Origin: Duganella phyllosphaerae
GTDB lineage: Bacteria > Pseudomonadota > Gammaproteobacteria > Burkholderiales > Burkholderiaceae_D
DNA: 48,026 bases
NCBI RefSeq assembly: GCF_001758785.1
Contig: NZ_LROM01000054.1
Location: 1 to 48,026, forward strand
Direction: 5' to 3'
Positions 44,949 to 48,026 of the stretch are shown in pieces. Below the pieces are notes generated by a model that saw nothing but the letters and a program-made list of their open reading frames with translations, was not told the DNA's origin and ran no database searches. Both the position numbers and the translations under genes were made by a program. Position 1 is the stretch's first letter. Every line of letters begins with the position of its first letter.

Positions 44949-46070
44949 ATGTCGTTGAACCTGGAAACCCCGGCGCTGCTGCTGCATGCGCGCATGCAGC
45001 AGAACATTGCGCGCATGCAGCAGCGGCTCAGTGCCTTGGGTGTGGCATTTCGTCCGCATGTCAAAACCAGCAAGTGCCTGGAAGTGGCCAGGCGCCAGCT
45101 GGCGGCAGGCGCGCAGGGCATCACGGTGTCCACCCTGAAAGAGGCCGAGCAGTTTTTCGAGGCAGGTATCAGTGACATCCTGTATGCGGTAGCCATCGTG
45201 CCCAACAAGCTCGATCATGCGCTGCGCCTGCTGCGCGCCGACCTGCGCCTGACGTTACTGGTGGAGTCGGTGGCGATGGCCGAGCACGTCGCCCGTCACG
45301 GCGTGCAAAACGGCGTGTGCTACGACGTGCTGATCGAAGTCGATACCGACGGCCACCGCTCCGGCATCGCCCCGGCAGATCCGCTGCTGCTGGACGTGGC
45401 CGCAAACTTGCGCGGCGGCGCGCGCTTCAAGGGCGTGATGACGCACGCCGGCAGCTCGTACGACCTGCGCACGCCCGAGGCGCTGGCCGCCATGGCCGAG
45501 CAGGAGCGCAGCCGCTGCGTCGATGCGGCCGAGCGGTTGCGCGCGGCCGGCCATGCGTGCGAAGTGGTGAGCGTCGGGTCCACGCCCACCGCGCTGTCGG
45601 CCGTTCACCTCGAGGGCGTGACCGAGGTGCGGGCGGGCGTGTACGTGTTCTTCGACCTGGTGATGGCCGGCGTGGGCGTGTGCCGCGTTGGCGACATCGC
45701 CTTGTCGGTGTTGTGTACGGTGATTGGCCACCGGCCTGACCAGGGTTGGATCATCACCGACGCCGGCTGGATGGCAATGAGCCGCGACCGTGGCACGCAG
45801 AAGCAGGCGCGCGACTACGGCTACGGCATGGTCTGCGACGCGGACTGTAACGCCATCGCGGAACTCGCATTCGATCAGGCCAACCAGGAACACGGCGTGC
45901 TGCAATGGACCGGTGCCGAAATCGACCTGGCGGCGCGGTACCCGGTCGGCAGCAGCCTGCGCATCGTGCCCAACCACGCCTGCGCCACCGGCGCCCAGCA
46001 TCCCTTCTATTATGTCTTGCCGCAGGACGGTGGCGCGCCGCGCAAATGGCAGCGTTTCAGCGGCTGGTGA
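44949..46070 (+). CDS. DSD1-family PLP enzyme (D-threonine aldolase / D-serine dehydratase type)
   Basis: This 373-residue fold-type III PLP enzyme acts on D-amino acids of the 3-hydroxy type. Features: N-terminal barrel with the Schiff-base Lys39 in FRPHVKTSK, EVDTDGHRSGI, MTHAGSSYDL, VSVGSTPTAL, and the C-terminal metal site with His and Cys in RIVPNHACAT (paired with Asp/Trp of ITDAGWMAMS). The start is ATG 44949, 7 nt after CTGGAG (44937-44942). Its neighbour is an ornithine-cyclodeaminase-family pseudogene; such pairs occur in D-amino acid catabolism. A palindromic operator candidate lies in the shared promoter region. It is intact while its partner is broken. Confidence 0.9.
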   Translation: MSLNLETPALLLHARMQQNIARMQQRLSALGVAFRPHVKTSKCLEVARRQLAAGAQGITVSTLKEAEQFFEAGISDILYAVAIVPNKLDHALRLLRADLRLTLLVESVAMAEHVARHGVQNGVCYDVLIEVDTDGHRSGIAPADPLLLDVAANLRGGARFKGVMTHAGSSYDLRTPEALAAMAEQERSRCVDAAERLRAAGHACEVVSVGSTPTALSAVHLEGVTEVRAGVYVFFDLVMAGVGVCRVGDIALSVLCTVIGHRPDQGWIITDAGWMAMSRDRGTQKQARDYGYGMVCDADCNAIAELAFDQANQEHGVLQWTGAEIDLAARYPVGSSLRIVPNHACATGAQHPFYYVLPQDGGAPRKWQRFSGW

Positions 46071-46131
46071 CGGCATTGGGGAAGCAAGGCTGTAAAATAG
46101 CGGTCTTTCTACCTCAGCTTTATAGAATCCG

Positions 46132-47541
46132 ATGACCAACGCACCAGCCAAACCAGTCCGCACCCGTTTCGCCCCCAGCCCGACCGGCTATCTCCACCTG
46201 GGCGGCGCCCGCACGGCGCTGTACTCGTGGGCCTTTGCCCGCCACTTCGGCGGCACCTTCGTGCTGCGTATCGAAGACACCGACCTGGAACGCTCCACGC
46301 CCGAAGCGGTGCAGGCCATCATCGAAGGCATGGAGTGGCTGGGCCTCGGTCACGACGAAGGCCCGTTCTACCAGATGCAGCGCATGGACCGCTACCGCGA
46401 AGTGCTGGCGCAAATGCTGGCAGCCGGCACTGCCTACCAGTGCTATTCGTCGCCCGAAGAAGTGGAAGCGATGCGCGAGCGCATGCGCGCCGCCGGCGAA
46501 AAGCCGCGCTACGACGGCACCTGGCGCCCGGAGCCGGGCAAGACCCTGCCGGCGATTCCAGCAGGCCGCAAGCCGGTGCTGCGCTTCAAGAATCCGCTCG
46601 ATGGCGAAGTGACCTGGAACGACTTCGTCAAGGGCTCGATCACCATCGGTAACAAAGAGCTGGACGACCTGGTGATCGCCCGCCCGGACGGCACGCCGAC
46701 GTATAACTTCTGCGTGGCCATCGACGACCTCGATATGGAAATCAGCCACGTGCTGCGCGGCGACGACCACGTCAACAACACGCCGCGCCAGATCAACATC
46801 CTGCGCGCCATCGGCGCACCGCTGCCCGAGTACGGCCACCTGCCGATGATCCTCGGTTCCGACGGCGCCAAAATGTCCAAACGCAAGGACGCCGTCAACG
46901 TGATGGACTATCCGGCGCAAGGCTACCTGCCCGAAGCGATCCTGAACTACCTGGCGCGCCTGGGCTGGAGCCATGGCGACGAGGAAGTGTTCTCGATGGC
47001 CCAGATGATCGAATGGTTCGACGGCAGCCACCTGTCCAATTCGGCGGCGCAGTTCAACATCGAAAAACTGAACTGGCTCAATAACCACTATATCAAGCAG
47101 GCCGACAACGAACGCCTGGCCAGCTTGGCCCGGCCGCGCATGCTCGATAACGGCGCCGAGTTCGATGGCGCGCCGGCGCTGGCAGTGGTGCTGGGCCTGA
47201 TGAAGGAGCGCACCAACACTATTAACGAGTTGGCCGACGCGTCGATGCTGTTCTTCCGCACGCCGCAACCCGACGCCGCGCTGCTGGCCCAGCACGTGAC
47301 CGATGCGGTGAAGCCCGCGCTGGCGCAGTTTGCCGAGCGTTGCCAGACGGTGGAGTGGAACAAGGCCGCGCTGGCCGCCATGATCAAGGAAGTGCTGGCG
47401 GCGAACGGCCTGAAGATGCCGCAGATGGCGATGCCGCTGCGCCTGTTCCTGACTGGTCAGTTGCAGACGCCGGCGATCGACGCGGTGCTGGAAATCTTCG
47501 GTCGCGAGACCGTTGTGGCGCGCGTGGCAAAGTTTCTTTAA
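46132..47541 (+). CDS. gltX: Glutamyl-tRNA synthetase
   Basis: GltX charges tRNA-Glu, a tRNA encoded just downstream. The 469-residue protein shows [20 protein letters not shown] (HIGH variant), [10 protein letters not shown], the [14 protein letters not shown] segment, and KMSKS as [13 protein letters not shown]. The C-terminal anticodon-binding region is complete and ends at ARVAKFL. The start is ATG at 46132, following ATAGAATCCG with no strong ribosome site. It is single-gene, followed by a tRNA operon with its own promoter. Confidence 0.97.
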   Translation: MTNAPAKPVRTRFAPSPTGYLHLGGARTALYSWAFARHFGGTFVLRIEDTDLERSTPEAVQAIIEGMEWLGLGHDEGPFYQMQRMDRYREVLAQMLAAGTAYQCYSSPEEVEAMRERMRAAGEKPRYDGTWRPEPGKTLPAIPAGRKPVLRFKNPLDGEVTWNDFVKGSITIGNKELDDLVIARPDGTPTYNFCVAIDDLDMEISHVLRGDDHVNNTPRQINILRAIGAPLPEYGHLPMILGSDGAKMSKRKDAVNVMDYPAQGYLPEAILNYLARLGWSHGDEEVFSMAQMIEWFDGSHLSNSAAQFNIEKLNWLNNHYIKQADNERLASLARPRMLDNGAEFDGAPALAVVLGLMKERTNTINELADASMLFFRTPQPDAALLAQHVTDAVKPALAQFAERCQTVEWNKAALAAMIKEVLAANGLKMPQMAMPLRLFLTGQLQTPAIDAVLEIFGRETVVARVAKFL

Positions 47542-47580
47542 ATATTAGTAGATTGCAGGGGCAAAGTTGCAAAAGGGTAT

Positions 47581-47608
47581 TTGCATAATACGGCGCCTCT
47601 GCTATACT
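47581..47608 (+). promoter_or_regulatory. tRNA operon promoter
   Basis: TTGCAT (47581-47586), a 16-nt spacer, and TATACT (47603-47608) make a good sigma-70 promoter 18 nt before the first tRNA-Ala. The bases after the -10 box include the GC-rich CGCGC typical of stringently controlled stable-RNA promoters. Confidence 0.75.
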
Positions 47609-47626
47609 CTTGTCTCTCGCGCAAAC

Positions 47627-47702
<76 letters not shown>

Positions 47703-47724
47703 CTGCGTAGAGAGCACAGACACT

Positions 47725-47800
47725 GTCCCCATCGTCTAGAGGCCTAGGACATCACCCTTTCACGGTGAGTACGGGGGTTCGAATCCCCCTGGGGACGCCA
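47725..47800 (+). tRNA. tRNA-Glu (TTC)
   Basis: The 76-nt gene starts GTCCCCATCGTCTAGAGGCC and ends GGGGACGCCA with CCA encoded. The anticodon loop CTTTCAC gives anticodon TTC. It is 22 nt after the first tRNA-Ala. Confidence 0.97.
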
Positions 47801-47848
47801 GCTTCGCCAAAGTTGGTAGCAGTAAGTAGTCAATGTTTTTGCGCCCGG

Positions 47849-47924
<76 letters not shown>

Positions 47925-47971
47925 ACAGCGCAAAGACGAAACGATGTAAACAGTTTTACCGTAGTGCCAAG

Positions 47972-48026
47972 GTCCCCATCGTCTAGAGGCCTAGGACATC
48001 ACCCTTTCACGGTGAGTACGGGGGTT
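47972..48026 (+). tRNA. tRNA-Glu (TTC), second copy, cut by window edge
   Basis: The first 55 nt match the copy at 47725, through the anticodon loop and into the T-arm. The window ends in GGGGGTT, so the 3' part is missing. The break at a repeated gene fits a contig end. Confidence 0.95.

Overview
The window is high-GC DNA from a motile betaproteobacterium, most likely an Oxalobacteraceae member (Massilia / Duganella / Janthinobacterium type). This is inferred from gene content: an flhDC master regulator pair followed by motAB and a complete che cluster, a DUF3460-scpA-panC block, an FMN-riboswitch-controlled ribB and a secreted polyhydroxyalkanoate depolymerase. No species call can be made without database comparison. 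The window probably is a whole draft contig: the left end is a fold-back inverted repeat and the right end stops inside a repeated tRNA gene.

Layout. 1-2437 (minus): Mla-type lipid transport genes (permease, MCE/MlaD protein, lipoprotein cut by the edge). 2490-4852: divergent LysR regulator and DHA2-type MFS exporter. 4849-5769 (minus): ribB with an FMN riboswitch. 5869-8947: large periplasmic M16 peptidase and a small acidic protein. 8959-10317 (minus): receiver-PAS-GGDEF diguanylate cyclase. 10656-15201: a PLP-centred module with an aminotransferase, a RidA protein and a DMT exporter on the minus strand, and a divergent MocR regulator. 15208-16269: YhcG-type nuclease. 16368-18406: htpG with a sigma-32 promoter and an intrinsic terminator. 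18405-21065 (minus): RBBP9-like hydrolase and a 701-residue exported MORN-like repeat protein.

21066-35397 is the motility and chemotaxis region, all on the plus strand: a long flhD leader with two tandem sigma-28-like promoters, flhD, flhC, a membrane methyltransferase, motA, motB, a CheZ-like phosphatase, cheY1, cheA, cheW, an MCP with a C-terminal EWEEF tether, cheR, cheD, cheB, cheY2 and an HDOD protein. FlhDC would switch on flagellar genes. MotAB powers the motor. The MCP-CheW-CheA array phosphorylates the CheYs, CheR/CheB/CheD adapt the receptor, and the CheZ-like protein is the best candidate for the missing CheZ.

35411-40222 (mostly minus): panC, scpA, a DUF3460 protein, an EamA pseudogene with an internal deletion (plus), a small secreted protein, a 34-bp perfect palindrome and the PHA depolymerase. 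40664-44057: divergent metG and mrp/apbC. 44103-46070: an ornithine-cyclodeaminase-family pseudogene (internal deletion plus frameshift) divergent from a D-threonine-aldolase-like enzyme, with a palindromic operator candidate between them. 46132-48026: gltX and a twice-repeated tRNA-Ala/tRNA-Glu pair.

I found no CRISPR array, insertion sequence, prophage or obvious new defence system. The observations most worth checking are the flhD leader, the compact CheZ-like protein, the 23-residue GYGFF repeats in CheA, the MocR/DMT/RidA/aminotransferase module, and two pseudogenes that both arose by internal deletion.
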